In this document: in pieces, positions 7,693-15,386 of the stretch | Layout of the letters: the number at the start of each line of letters is the position of its first letter | Numbering within the stretch: the first letter of the stretch is position 1 | From: an uncultured Bacteroidota bacterium | GTDB lineage: Bacteria; Bacteroidota; Bacteroidia; Flavobacteriales; Flavobacteriaceae | Reading direction: 5' to 3' | Assembly (NCBI GenBank): GCA_913047695.1 | Contig: CAJWUI010000003.1 | Span: forward strand, 62,001 to 126,000 | DNA length: 64,000 nucleotides | The notes under the pieces: generated by a model | Seen by the model: only the letters and a program-made list of their open reading frames with translations | Databases searched by the model: none | What the model was told of the DNA's origin: nothing | Made by a program: the position numbers and the translations under genes

Positions 7693-9194
7693 TTACCGAA
7701 AAAGATTTTGATAGCATTAAAGCAGATGGCAGATCATTAGAACTCATAAAAAGGCAATATGAGTATTTGGTGGGAAAGAAAATAAAAATTTCTGGTATCC
7801 GCCCTGCAATAATTGGGGATGGAATATTAGAAATGGATACTAAAGAAAAAAATAATGCATTACAATATTTTAACACTAATTCAGAAAAAAAAAGATGGAT
7901 TAAATTTGTGCCTGCCTCTGGTGTAGCTAGTCGAATGTTTTCATCACTTCAAAATTATATTCAGGTAAGTGAGCAACCGAATTTCGACTTATCAAAATAT
8001 TTTGAATCTGAAGAAGGCACAGTTATTCAAAAGCTCAAAAAACAATTTAAAAAACTACCATTTTTTGAAACTATTTTTTCATCACTCTCAGGAGAAATTG
8101 ATCAAGAAATAATGAATCCAAACTTATTTTTAAAAAAATTTATTAATAAGATTTTATATAAATACGAGACCTTCCCAAAGGCCTTAATTCCTTTTTTTAT
8201 TGATAAAAATGCTCAAGAATGGACACCATTTGAAGCCCAATTACTTGAGGTGACAAACCTAAGTAATCAGAAAAATTTGATTCCTCTTCATTTAACAATT
8301 GATAAAAATCATAGGGAATTATTTGATAAATCTTTAGATTCTTTCAAGAAAAAATTAAATAGTACGCATCAGGTTTCTTTTGATGTTCAATATTCCCACC
8401 AGAACCGTCTTACAGATACACCATTTATAGATCAAAAGAATTTTTTAGTCCGCAATGAGCATGGTAATATTGAATTTAGAAAAGGAGGACATGGTTCTTT
8501 GCTAGAAAATATAAATCTATTAGATGCAGATTGTATTTGGATAAAAAATATAGATAATATTCTTCTTGGCAAATCAAATAAAATCGGAGAAGAATGGATG
8601 AAAATTTTAGCGGGAAAACTTCTAATGATCCAAAATGATCTTTTTGAGCATTTAAATAATTTAGAGCAATTAAATAAAGGTCTAGATCTAAGTCCAATAA
8701 TTAAATTCATTAGGAAAAATTTTGACCCAGAATATAATTACAAGGTAGAAAGCAAGCCGCTATATCAAGTACTTTACGACTATTTACATCGCCCTATTCG
8801 TATTTGTGGTATGATACCAAATGAGGGCGCTACTGGTGGTGGGCCATTTTGGAAAAATGATATAAGGGGGCAAAGCCTTCAAATAATTGAAGGAGTTGAA
8901 TTTGACCAAAGTATTGAAGAACACAAAAATGTAATTCGCTCTAGCACTCACTTCAATCCTGTAATTATGGTTTGTGGAATAACTGATCATAAAGGAGATA
9001 AATATTCTCTTTTGGATTTTAGAGATGAAAAAAGGGCCATGATAAGCAAAAAAATATTTAAAAATAAACCGATCAAAATTCTTGAATGGCCCGGTTTATG
9101 GAACGGAGGAATGGCAGAGTGGAATACAATTTTCATTCAACTTCCTTCCGAAACATTTAATCCAGTTAAATCGGTAATAGATTTAATTAGATAG
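7689..9194 (+). CDS. DUF4301 family protein
   Basis: A 501-residue soluble protein of the DUF4301 family, of unknown function. There is no signal peptide or membrane segment. Well-conserved blocks include KFVPASGVASRMF near residue 75, FRKGGHGSLLENINLLDADCIWIKNIDN near 260-290, MIPNEGATGGGPFW near 375, and ITDHKGDKYSLLDFRDE near 430. The glycine-rich block and the RKGGHGSLL/D-rich segments recall nucleotide-sugar pyrophosphorylase-like sites, but that is only a resemblance. It is translationally coupled (ATGA) to the NadR-like kinase and is the last gene before the TPP riboswitch, which links it to thiamine or pyridine-nucleotide salvage by context alone. Confidence 0.75.
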   Translation: MITEKDFDSIKADGRSLELIKRQYEYLVGKKIKISGIRPAIIGDGILEMDTKEKNNALQYFNTNSEKKRWIKFVPASGVASRMFSSLQNYIQVSEQPNFDLSKYFESEEGTVIQKLKKQFKKLPFFETIFSSLSGEIDQEIMNPNLFLKKFINKILYKYETFPKALIPFFIDKNAQEWTPFEAQLLEVTNLSNQKNLIPLHLTIDKNHRELFDKSLDSFKKKLNSTHQVSFDVQYSHQNRLTDTPFIDQKNFLVRNEHGNIEFRKGGHGSLLENINLLDADCIWIKNIDNILLGKSNKIGEEWMKILAGKLLMIQNDLFEHLNNLEQLNKGLDLSPIIKFIRKNFDPEYNYKVESKPLYQVLYDYLHRPIRICGMIPNEGATGGGPFWKNDIRGQSLQIIEGVEFDQSIEEHKNVIRSSTHFNPVIMVCGITDHKGDKYSLLDFRDEKRAMISKKIFKNKPIKILEWPGLWNGGMAEWNTIFIQLPSETFNPVKSVIDLIR

Positions 9195-9220
9195 AAATTT
9201 TTAATTAATTTTATAGACAA

Positions 9221-9298
9221 TCTCAAAGGGGTGCCGTTAATGGCTGAGATCATACCCATTGAACCTGGGCGGGTAATGCTGCCAAGGGAATAATAAAA
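9221..9298 (+). promoter_or_regulatory. TPP riboswitch (THI element)
   Basis: The conserved TPP aptamer core is present in order: AGGGGTGCC (from 9227), GGCTGAGATCATACCC (9242-9257), ACCTGGGCGGGTAATGCTGCC (from 9263) and AAGGGAA (9284-9290). These correspond to the pyrimidine-sensing and pyrophosphate-sensing arms of the aptamer. The outer P1 helix looks weak and AT-only. It lies 55-60 bases before the TonB-dependent receptor start at 9353 and no other gene intervenes, so binding of thiamine pyrophosphate should repress the receptor. A possible switching partner is annotated separately. Confidence 0.95.
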
Positions 9299-9322
9299 AC
9301 GTAATTTTTAACACCAAATAAT

Positions 9323-9354
9323 CACCCCTTTTATTTGAATAAATTTATTCAAAT
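9323..9354 (+). promoter_or_regulatory. Expression platform: anti-aptamer strand and start-codon palindrome
   Basis: CACCCCTTT at 9323-9331 is the exact reverse complement of AAAGGGGTG at 9225-9233, the 5' strand of the aptamer's inner helix, so it can compete with the aptamer. Immediately after it, 9333-9354 is a perfect 22-base palindrome (each arm ATTTGAATAAA or its complement) whose last two bases are the A and T of the ATG at 9353. The palindrome could bury the start codon in RNA or serve as a protein-binding site in DNA. The base pairing is directly visible; the mechanism is inferred. Confidence 0.6.
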
Positions 9355-11578
9355 GAAAACTATACGATTAAGTTTTTTTTTAATTTTTAATGCATCTGTG
9401 CTTTTAGCTCAACAACCAATCTCAGAGACAATTAAAGATTCTCTTACAACAATTAGTTTGGAAGAGGTTTTACTAACAGGAATTCGGGCAAAAGATGACA
9501 TTCCAGTCACTTTTACTAATGTAAGTAGGCAAGACTTAGCGCCTAGAAATTTAGGACAAGACATCCCAATATTACTAAATTATTTACCTGGAGTTGTTAC
9601 AACCAGTGATGCGGGAGCAGGAATAGGATATACTGGGATTCGTGTGCGCGGGAGTGATGCAACAAGAGTTAATGTTACAATTAATGGTATACCATATAAT
9701 GATTCAGAATCTCAAGGGACTTTCTGGGTAAATTTGCCTGATTTTGCTTCTTCAGTAGAATCAATTCAATTACAAAGAGGAGTGGGGACTTCAACAAATG
9801 GATCTTCTGCATTTGGAGCGAGTTTAAATTTGCAAACAGATTCTGTAAAAAAAGAAGCTTTTGCATCACTTTCTTCTAGTATTGGAAGTTTTAATACTTT
9901 AAAAAATACACTGCAATTTTCTTCAGGGGAGCTTAATAATAGTTTTACTTTTTCAGGAAGATTGTCTCAGATTAATTCGGATGGATATATTGATAGAGCT
10001 TCTTCAGATTTGGATGCATATTTTTTCCAGGGGGTATTTAGAGATGAAAACACTATTTTAAAAGCACTATTCTTTGGAGGTAAAGAAATAACCTACCAGT
10101 CTTGGTATGGAGTTGACCCCTTTACATTAGAATCAAACAGAACCTATAATCCTGCAGGGGAAATTTATGATGAAAATGGTAATCGTTTTTCATTTTATGA
10201 TAATCAAGTAGATAACTACTCTCAGGAACATTATCAGTTCCATTGGAACCAGAGCTTAAATCAGTATTGGGACTTTGCTTTAGGGTTAAATTATACACAC
10301 GGAAGCGGATTTTATGAAGAGTATAATGATCTTTGGTACAACGAAAACATAAGTTTTGGCGGTGATACTAGCTTCAATTATCTTCAACTTTCACCTTTTC
10401 AAGTTGGAGAAAAGATTATCAGCTCATCAGAAAATATAAGCCAGAAATGGTTAGATAATGATTATTATGTTTTGACTTTCGCATTAAATTATAAAAAGGA
10501 AAATTCTGAGTTTAACCTTGGTAGTTTAGCTAGCAGGTATGTTGGTGACCATTTTGGAAATCTTATATGGGGGCAAAGCTTAGGAGAAGCGCTTCCCAAC
10601 CATCGATTTTATGAGAATCAAGGTATTAAAACGGAAGGGAGCTTATTTGCAAAAGTAAATCAAGTTTTAATTGGGCCTTTATCTGGATTTATTGATTTTC
10701 AACTTCGCTCTATTATCTATGAAGTGTCAGGTGAAATTGCAGGTCCTAGTTCTTTTTCAGTTAATGACAATTTTTTATTTTTTAATCCGAAAGCAGGTTT
10801 AACATATAGAATATCTAATAGGCAAAAGCTTTATGCATCATACGCAAAAGCTCATCGGGAGCCAAACAGAACAGATTATGAAAATGGAAACCCTAAACCT
10901 GAAAAGTTAGACGACTTTGAATTGGGATGGAGAATAAAAACTGCAAAGATGCAAGCACAGGCAAACTTATACTGGATGGAATATAAAGATCAATTAGTTT
11001 TGACGGGTGCAATTGATGAAGTAGGTGCTCCAATACGACAAAATGTGGGTAAAAGTAGACGTGTTGGTTTAGAATTAGAGTTTAAAATGAATCTTATTCC
11101 AAATTGGGTGTGGCAACCAAATTTAGCTTTAAGTAGTAATCAAAATTTAGATTTTATTTTTGAAAGGGATGGGGAGTTGGTTGATTTAGGTAAAACGCAG
11201 TTAGCTTATTCACCAAATTTGATATCAGGAAGCTCACTAACTTATACAGCTTCAACAAATTTTCAAATTACATTATTGTCAAAATTTGTTGGAAAGCAAT
11301 ATATGGGGAATATAGATTCTGAAAACTCGATTCTTCCCTCATATTTTATAAATGATCTAAACATTTCATATGTGTGGAGGCCAAGTAAGTTACTGAAAGA
11401 AATTCAGTGCTCATTCCTTATAAATAACCTCTTAAATAAGCAATACGAGTCAAATGGATATTTCTATACATATAATGATACATGGTCAGCACCAGGTAAA
11501 ATTACAACTATTGAAGGTGCAGGATTTTATCCCCAAGCAGGAATAAACTTCCTCACGGGACTTATGATCAAGTTTTAA
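9353..11578 (+). CDS. TonB-dependent outer-membrane receptor, probable thiamine receptor
   Basis: A 741-residue energy-coupled outer-membrane transporter. The start ATG at 9353 gives a clean signal peptide (MKTIRLSFFLIFNASVLLAQ); an upstream TTG at 9335 falls in the palindrome and is rejected. The plug domain (about residues 45-165) shows LLNYLPGVVTTSDAGAG, GIRVRGSDATRVNVTINGIP and QRGVGTSTNGSSAFGASLNL. A 22-strand barrel follows and ends in a C-terminal phenylalanine (GLMIKF). Thiamine or a thiamine phosphate is the probable substrate because a TPP riboswitch precedes it. It overlaps the convergent gene on the minus strand by 4 bases. Confidence 0.92.
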   Translation: MKTIRLSFFLIFNASVLLAQQPISETIKDSLTTISLEEVLLTGIRAKDDIPVTFTNVSRQDLAPRNLGQDIPILLNYLPGVVTTSDAGAGIGYTGIRVRGSDATRVNVTINGIPYNDSESQGTFWVNLPDFASSVESIQLQRGVGTSTNGSSAFGASLNLQTDSVKKEAFASLSSSIGSFNTLKNTLQFSSGELNNSFTFSGRLSQINSDGYIDRASSDLDAYFFQGVFRDENTILKALFFGGKEITYQSWYGVDPFTLESNRTYNPAGEIYDENGNRFSFYDNQVDNYSQEHYQFHWNQSLNQYWDFALGLNYTHGSGFYEEYNDLWYNENISFGGDTSFNYLQLSPFQVGEKIISSSENISQKWLDNDYYVLTFALNYKKENSEFNLGSLASRYVGDHFGNLIWGQSLGEALPNHRFYENQGIKTEGSLFAKVNQVLIGPLSGFIDFQLRSIIYEVSGEIAGPSSFSVNDNFLFFNPKAGLTYRISNRQKLYASYAKAHREPNRTDYENGNPKPEKLDDFELGWRIKTAKMQAQANLYWMEYKDQLVLTGAIDEVGAPIRQNVGKSRRVGLELEFKMNLIPNWVWQPNLALSSNQNLDFIFERDGELVDLGKTQLAYSPNLISGSSLTYTASTNFQITLLSKFVGKQYMGNIDSENSILPSYFINDLNISYVWRPSKLLKEIQCSFLINNLLNKQYESNGYFYTYNDTWSAPGKITTIEGAGFYPQAGINFLTGLMIKF

Positions 11579-12348
11579 AAACGATAACCTAAGATTAAAC
11601 GAGCAACAAACTGATCAAAAACCCCTCCAGGTTCGGCATTGAGAATTTGCTGACCTAGAAGAGTGACTTTTAATTGAGTATTATATTCTAATCCCAGTTC
11701 AATCGCATACCCATATGCGAATGTATCTAGATTGTTGTTAAGAAATTGACGTCTACTTTCTGCTGTTCCTTGATGCATTATTAGAGATGGGAACGTCCAA
11801 AAGTATAGACTACTATTATTAATAGGATCTTCGGCTATTGTACTTTGATATATAAATCCAAAACGCCCATAATTATCAAAAAATGAATTATTCTGGAAGT
11901 TCGGTAGCGGTTGTCCTTGAATCCATTTTTTACCGATACTTAAACCAATTTTAGAATTTTTAAGATCCTTATTTGAAAGAGGATAAGTAAAGAAAAGGTT
12001 TGAATTAATGTCTCCGCCAATAGGATTCATTAAAAAATCAAAAGTATTCAGTAAACTTTTACGATTTCCGTTCCATATGGTTTGAGTTCCATATAAGGTG
12101 AAGTCAATACGGCTACCTTTTTTTGCATCAAATCGAAGTTTTAAAGCCTCTACTGTAAAATCCAAATGTTTCAAACTACTGATTCCCACTATTCCAGTCC
12201 TAATTAAATGGACTTTAAAACTACTTTCTTCTCGTTTTTGTTTTGAGTAATCTAATTCCAGCATTTGGCCAAAACAATTCCAAGATATAAAAATGAAAAG
12301 AAGAAAAATAGTTAAAGTTTTTGATATTGAATCTTTACTAAAAAACAT
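11575..12348 (-). CDS. Predicted outer-membrane protein of unknown family
   Basis: A 257-residue protein that I do not recognise by family. It has a signal-peptide-like N-terminus (hydrophobic about residues 11-27, ending CFG). The mature part alternates hydrophobic and polar residues in short strands separated by loops, and it ends in LILGYRF, with the C-terminal aromatic typical of outer-membrane barrel proteins. A small beta-barrel porin-like or structural protein is the best description. It overlaps the receptor gene tail-to-tail by 4 bases and lies 11 bases after the Rieske-like lipoprotein gene on the same strand, so these two probably form an operon. Confidence 0.55.
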   Translation of the reverse strand: MFFSKDSISKTLTIFLLFIFISWNCFGQMLELDYSKQKREESSFKVHLIRTGIVGISSLKHLDFTVEALKLRFDAKKGSRIDFTLYGTQTIWNGNRKSLLNTFDFLMNPIGGDINSNLFFTYPLSNKDLKNSKIGLSIGKKWIQGQPLPNFQNNSFFDNYGRFGFIYQSTIAEDPINNSSLYFWTFPSLIMHQGTAESRRQFLNNNLDTFAYGYAIELGLEYNTQLKVTLLGQQILNAEPGGVFDQFVARLILGYRF

Positions 12349-12359
12349 CTATAAATGAT

Positions 12360-12806
12360 TTAGTTTGATATTCTTAAAATACCATTAAAATTTTGAATTT
12401 GGTAAAATAATAAATCTCTGGGAGGATTCAATTTTTCAGTAGGATTTAAAAATTGACCGGTTGCAAGGCTGTATTGAAAATTCTCACAACTGCATTCTGC
12501 TAAAACTCCAGAAATATCCAGTTTTGAACAGGATTCGGGAACATGATTTGGACAAGTTGCTTCCCAAGCTAAAAAAGTGTTCCCTGTCAGATTAAAAACT
12601 ATAACCCCTTTAATCCCTATGTCTGGGATAAAAATACTTCCACCAACAAAATTTAGCTGATTATACAGAGGTAGAGATAGATTTAAATCTCTTTGGAACC
12701 GAATATCTGCTAAATATGGATTTCTTTGAATGGGATCTTTGCTACAGCCCAATATTAAGATGAGAAATAGAATTACATTTTGGACAAAATCAAATTTTTT
12801 AGTCAC
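12360..12806 (-). CDS. Rieske-like lipoprotein with degenerate cluster motif
   Basis: A lipoprotein of about 148 residues with a hydrophobic N-terminus ending in LILILGC, followed by SKDPIQRNP. The C-terminal half has a Rieske-like layout: box 1 ATCPNHVPESC, then box 2 AECSCENFQYSLATGQ. In box 2 the usual CPCHGS is CSCENF, so one histidine ligand is replaced by Glu, and box 1 has CPNH rather than CxH. Binding of a normal [2Fe-2S] cluster is therefore doubtful. The start is uncertain: GTG at 12806 is used here, TTG at 12815 is possible, and no in-frame ATG exists nearby. Confidence 0.6.
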   Translation of the reverse strand: MTKKFDFVQNVILFLILILGCSKDPIQRNPYLADIRFQRDLNLSLPLYNQLNFVGGSIFIPDIGIKGVIVFNLTGNTFLAWEATCPNHVPESCSKLDISGVLAECSCENFQYSLATGQFLNPTEKLNPPRDLLFYQIQNFNGILRISN

Positions 12807-12820
12807 TTGTTTCAATTGTG

Positions 12821-12828
12821 TATATTTG
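12821..12828 (+). promoter_or_regulatory. Promoter -7 box for greA
   Basis: TATATTTG matches the Bacteroidota TAnnTTTG element 48 bases before the greA ATG. No well-placed TTG -33 element is seen. It lies in the spacer between the divergent lipoprotein gene and greA. Confidence 0.5.
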
Positions 12829-12876
12829 ATTAAGAATCCATTAAAAGATGGATTTTTGTTTTATAACGAATGAATC

Positions 12877-13353
12877 ATGAGTAAAGTATCTTACTACACA
12901 GAAGAAGGGTTAAAAAAATTGCGCGCAGAGTTAGATAAACTTAGGGATATTGAGCGTCCTAAAGCTTCTCAGGCTATAGCTGAAGCAAGAGACAAAGGGG
13001 ATTTAAGTGAAAACGCTGAATATGACGCTGCTAAAGAAGCCCAAGGTATGTTAGAAATGCAAATTGCCAAACTTGAAAACACTCTAGCAAATGCAAGAAT
13101 TATAAATGAGTCTGAATTAGATACTTCAAAAGTACTTGTTCTTTCAACTGTTGAGGTAAAAAATAAAGCCAATGGTACACAAATGAAATATACTCTTGTA
13201 GCACAAAGTGAAGCAGACTTAAAGTCAGGTAAAATTTCAGTTGATTCACCTATAGGTAAAGGCTTATTAGGGAAGAAAGTTGGCGATCTTGCAATTATTA
13301 CTGTTCCGAATGGAAGTATCGAACTTGAAATAATCTCAATAGCTCGAAACTAA
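12877..13353 (+). CDS. greA: Transcription elongation factor GreA
   Basis: GreA rescues backtracked RNA polymerase by stimulating cleavage of the 3' end of the nascent RNA. The protein has 158 residues, the normal size. The N-terminal coiled-coil hairpin (about 1-75) includes the SENAEYDAAKEAQG tip region carrying the acidic residues (Asp/Glu) that act in the polymerase channel. The C-terminal FKBP-like domain has SPIGKGLLGKKVGD. It is followed after 2 bases by the HIT-family gene, so they are co-transcribed. Confidence 0.97.
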   Translation: MSKVSYYTEEGLKKLRAELDKLRDIERPKASQAIAEARDKGDLSENAEYDAAKEAQGMLEMQIAKLENTLANARIINESELDTSKVLVLSTVEVKNKANGTQMKYTLVAQSEADLKSGKISVDSPIGKGLLGKKVGDLAIITVPNGSIELEIISIARN

Positions 13354-13355
13354 CC

Positions 13356-13751
13356 ATGGATTCAATATTTAGTAAAATAATATCAGGAGAAATACCTAGT
13401 TACAAAGTTGCAGAAGACAGTCACTGTTATGCTTTTCTTGATATTAATCCAAATTCGAAAGGACATGTTTTATGTATTCCTAGACTTGCTATAGACAAAC
13501 TCTTTGATTTGCCAAATGAAGAGTATAACAGATTATTTTCTTTTTCAAGAAAAGTGGCTTTAGCCATGAGACAGGTTATTCCATGTAAGCGAATAGCATT
13601 GTCAGTTGTTGGTCTAGAAGTTCCACATGCACATATTCATTTGATCCCTATTAATACAATGGATGATGTACGTTTCCAAAAGAAAGTAAAAATCAGTGAT
13701 AGTGAAATGCGAGAGATTTCAAATTCAATAGCACAAAACTTCAAACCCTAA
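13356..13751 (+). CDS. HIT family protein (nucleotide hydrolase)
   Basis: A 131-residue histidine-triad protein likely to hydrolyse nucleotide phosphoramidates or dinucleotide polyphosphates. The N-terminal pattern SIFSKIISGEIPSYKV and the catalytic triad VPHAHIHLIP near residue 88-97 are clear. It follows greA with a 2-base gap, an arrangement common in Flavobacteria. The physiological substrate cannot be read from the sequence. Confidence 0.92.
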   Translation: MDSIFSKIISGEIPSYKVAEDSHCYAFLDINPNSKGHVLCIPRLAIDKLFDLPNEEYNRLFSFSRKVALAMRQVIPCKRIALSVVGLEVPHAHIHLIPINTMDDVRFQKKVKISDSEMREISNSIAQNFKP

Positions 13752-13756
13752 TTAAT

Positions 13757-14914
13757 CTAAGATTTGTTTAAAAGGATTTGGAAACACGTTCCTTGTGATT
13801 GCTTGTTTTTATTTACTATAATTTTCCCATTATGAAAATCCTCAACAATTCTCTTTGCCAGAGAAAGACCAAGTCCCCAACCACGTTCCTTTGTAGTAAA
13901 ACCAGGGTTAAAAATACTTGGTAGAAGCTCATCTTTTATTCCACTACCTGAATCACAAATATATATTTCAACTTTACTTTTCTGTTCAATCATTTGAACA
14001 CTTAACCTACCCTTGCCTTTCATCGCATCAATTCCATTTTTTATTAAATTTTCAAGTGTCCAGCTAATTAATTGAGAATTGAAAGGCAATATAACTTCTT
14101 TTTGAGGGAGTTTAATTTCAAATAAAATATGCTCAGAACTTCTTTTTTTAAGATATGAAGTGGTTTGCTCTATTACAGAATTAATTTCTTGGGACTCTAA
14201 ATTAGGAATAGATCCTACTTTTGAAAATCGCTCACTTATTAAATTGAGTCGTTTTATATCTTTTTCTATCTCTTTAATTGGTAGAGACTCTTTTTCTTTT
14301 AATAATGAAATCCAGCCCATCATTGAACTTAATGGTGTACCTAATTGATGTGCTGTTTCTTTTGCCATAGCTGTCCAAAGCCTATTTTGTTCGGCAACTC
14401 GAGAAGTTTTTAAAACAAAATAAAGTACAGATCCGAAAAGAAAAATTATCAATAATAAAGCAAGAGGATAATATTGAAGTTTTTTAAGTATTGAGGAGTT
14501 TCCATAATATAATTTTTGATTTATAACTAGTTCACCTTGATCATTTTTATATTTAATTATTATTGGATCATTTTCTTTTTTTATTTCATATAATAAATTG
14601 TAAAGCTGAATGGAGTCTTGTTTTTTGTTATCCCAATCGATATTTCTGATTTCTATAATTTTATCAAATTCATCTACTTGAATTATTGGATTGGTTCCAG
14701 AGCGTTGAAGGACTTCAAATGTAAGATTGCTAAGAGATGGGTTTTTTATGTATTCTTTTTGAGCCATTGCCCACAATTCCATTTTACTTCTTTCTTGGAG
14801 GCTTAAACTATCGAAAAGAGCATTTGTATTCCATAAAATCAAAATAACAAGGATAAAAGCAAAAATTAACCAAGTATTCTTGGCTTTAAAATTGAAATTA
14901 TTTGATAGCTTCAT
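13757..14914 (-). CDS. Sensor histidine kinase (orphan)
   Basis: A 385-residue membrane kinase. Transmembrane segments at about 13-31 and 150-169 flank a periplasmic sensor domain of about 115 residues that I do not recognise. The dimerisation and phospho-acceptor box is AKETAHQLGTPLSSMMGW, with His189. The ATPase domain shows N-box ENLIKNGIDAM (about 288-298), the DSGSG box (321-325) and GWGLGLSLAKRI (345-356). No response regulator gene is adjacent, so its partner must be elsewhere. It converges on the HIT gene with a 5-base gap, leaving no room for a terminator. Confidence 0.9.
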   Translation of the reverse strand: MKLSNNFNFKAKNTWLIFAFILVILILWNTNALFDSLSLQERSKMELWAMAQKEYIKNPSLSNLTFEVLQRSGTNPIIQVDEFDKIIEIRNIDWDNKKQDSIQLYNLLYEIKKENDPIIIKYKNDQGELVINQKLYYGNSSILKKLQYYPLALLLIIFLFGSVLYFVLKTSRVAEQNRLWTAMAKETAHQLGTPLSSMMGWISLLKEKESLPIKEIEKDIKRLNLISERFSKVGSIPNLESQEINSVIEQTTSYLKKRSSEHILFEIKLPQKEVILPFNSQLISWTLENLIKNGIDAMKGKGRLSVQMIEQKSKVEIYICDSGSGIKDELLPSIFNPGFTTKERGWGLGLSLAKRIVEDFHNGKIIVNKNKQSQGTCFQILLNKS

Positions 14915-15011
14915 AATGAAGTTCTTAAACTAGATAATCAATATAGCAAATTAGTGCAAATGCCTGCTTTTAGCCCCAAAACTTTTTTTATTTTTATATA
15001 TAAATTAAATT

Positions 15012-15386
15012 ATGGAAGTATTAGGTAAAATAAAGTGGATTGATGAAACCAAGACTTATGGTAATAATGGTTTTAGGAAAAGAGAATTAGTTGTTACAAC
15101 TGAAGAGCAATATCCACAGAATATTCTTATAGAATTTATTCAAGATAAATGCGACTTGCTTAACTCATATCAAGTTGGTCAAGATGTTAAAATTGGTATC
15201 AATCTAAGAGGAAGAGAATGGGTAAATCCTGAGGGTGAAACTAAATATTTCAATTCTATTCAAGGTTGGAGAATTGAAACTCTTCAAATTGAGACCTCAT
15301 CAGAAATGCCACCAGTCCCTCCTAACTCAACTTTCGAAGCCGCAGACGATGATAAGAAAGAGGTTGAAGATGATTTACCTTTTTAG
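15012..15386 (+). CDS. DUF3127 domain protein
   Basis: A 124-residue soluble protein matching the DUF3127 family of Bacteroidota (MEVLGKIKWIDETKTYGNNGFRKRELVVTTEE is the characteristic opening). The core looks like an OB-fold of about 95 residues, followed by a flexible acidic tail (EAADDDKKEVEDDLPF). An acidic tail ending DDLPF recalls the protein-interaction tail of single-stranded DNA-binding proteins (SSB tails end DDDIPF), so a single-strand DNA-binding or SSB-like role is a reasonable inference, not a demonstrated function. Its 3' end overlaps tag on the other strand by 12 bases. Confidence 0.8.
   Translation: MEVLGKIKWIDETKTYGNNGFRKRELVVTTEEQYPQNILIEFIQDKCDLLNSYQVGQDVKIGINLRGREWVNPEGETKYFNSIQGWRIETLQIETSSEMPPVPPNSTFEAADDDKKEVEDDLPF

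Noticed and set aside
9335-9352. TTG start for the receptor at 9335
   Set aside because: It falls in the palindrome and adds residues before a clear signal peptide beginning at 9353.
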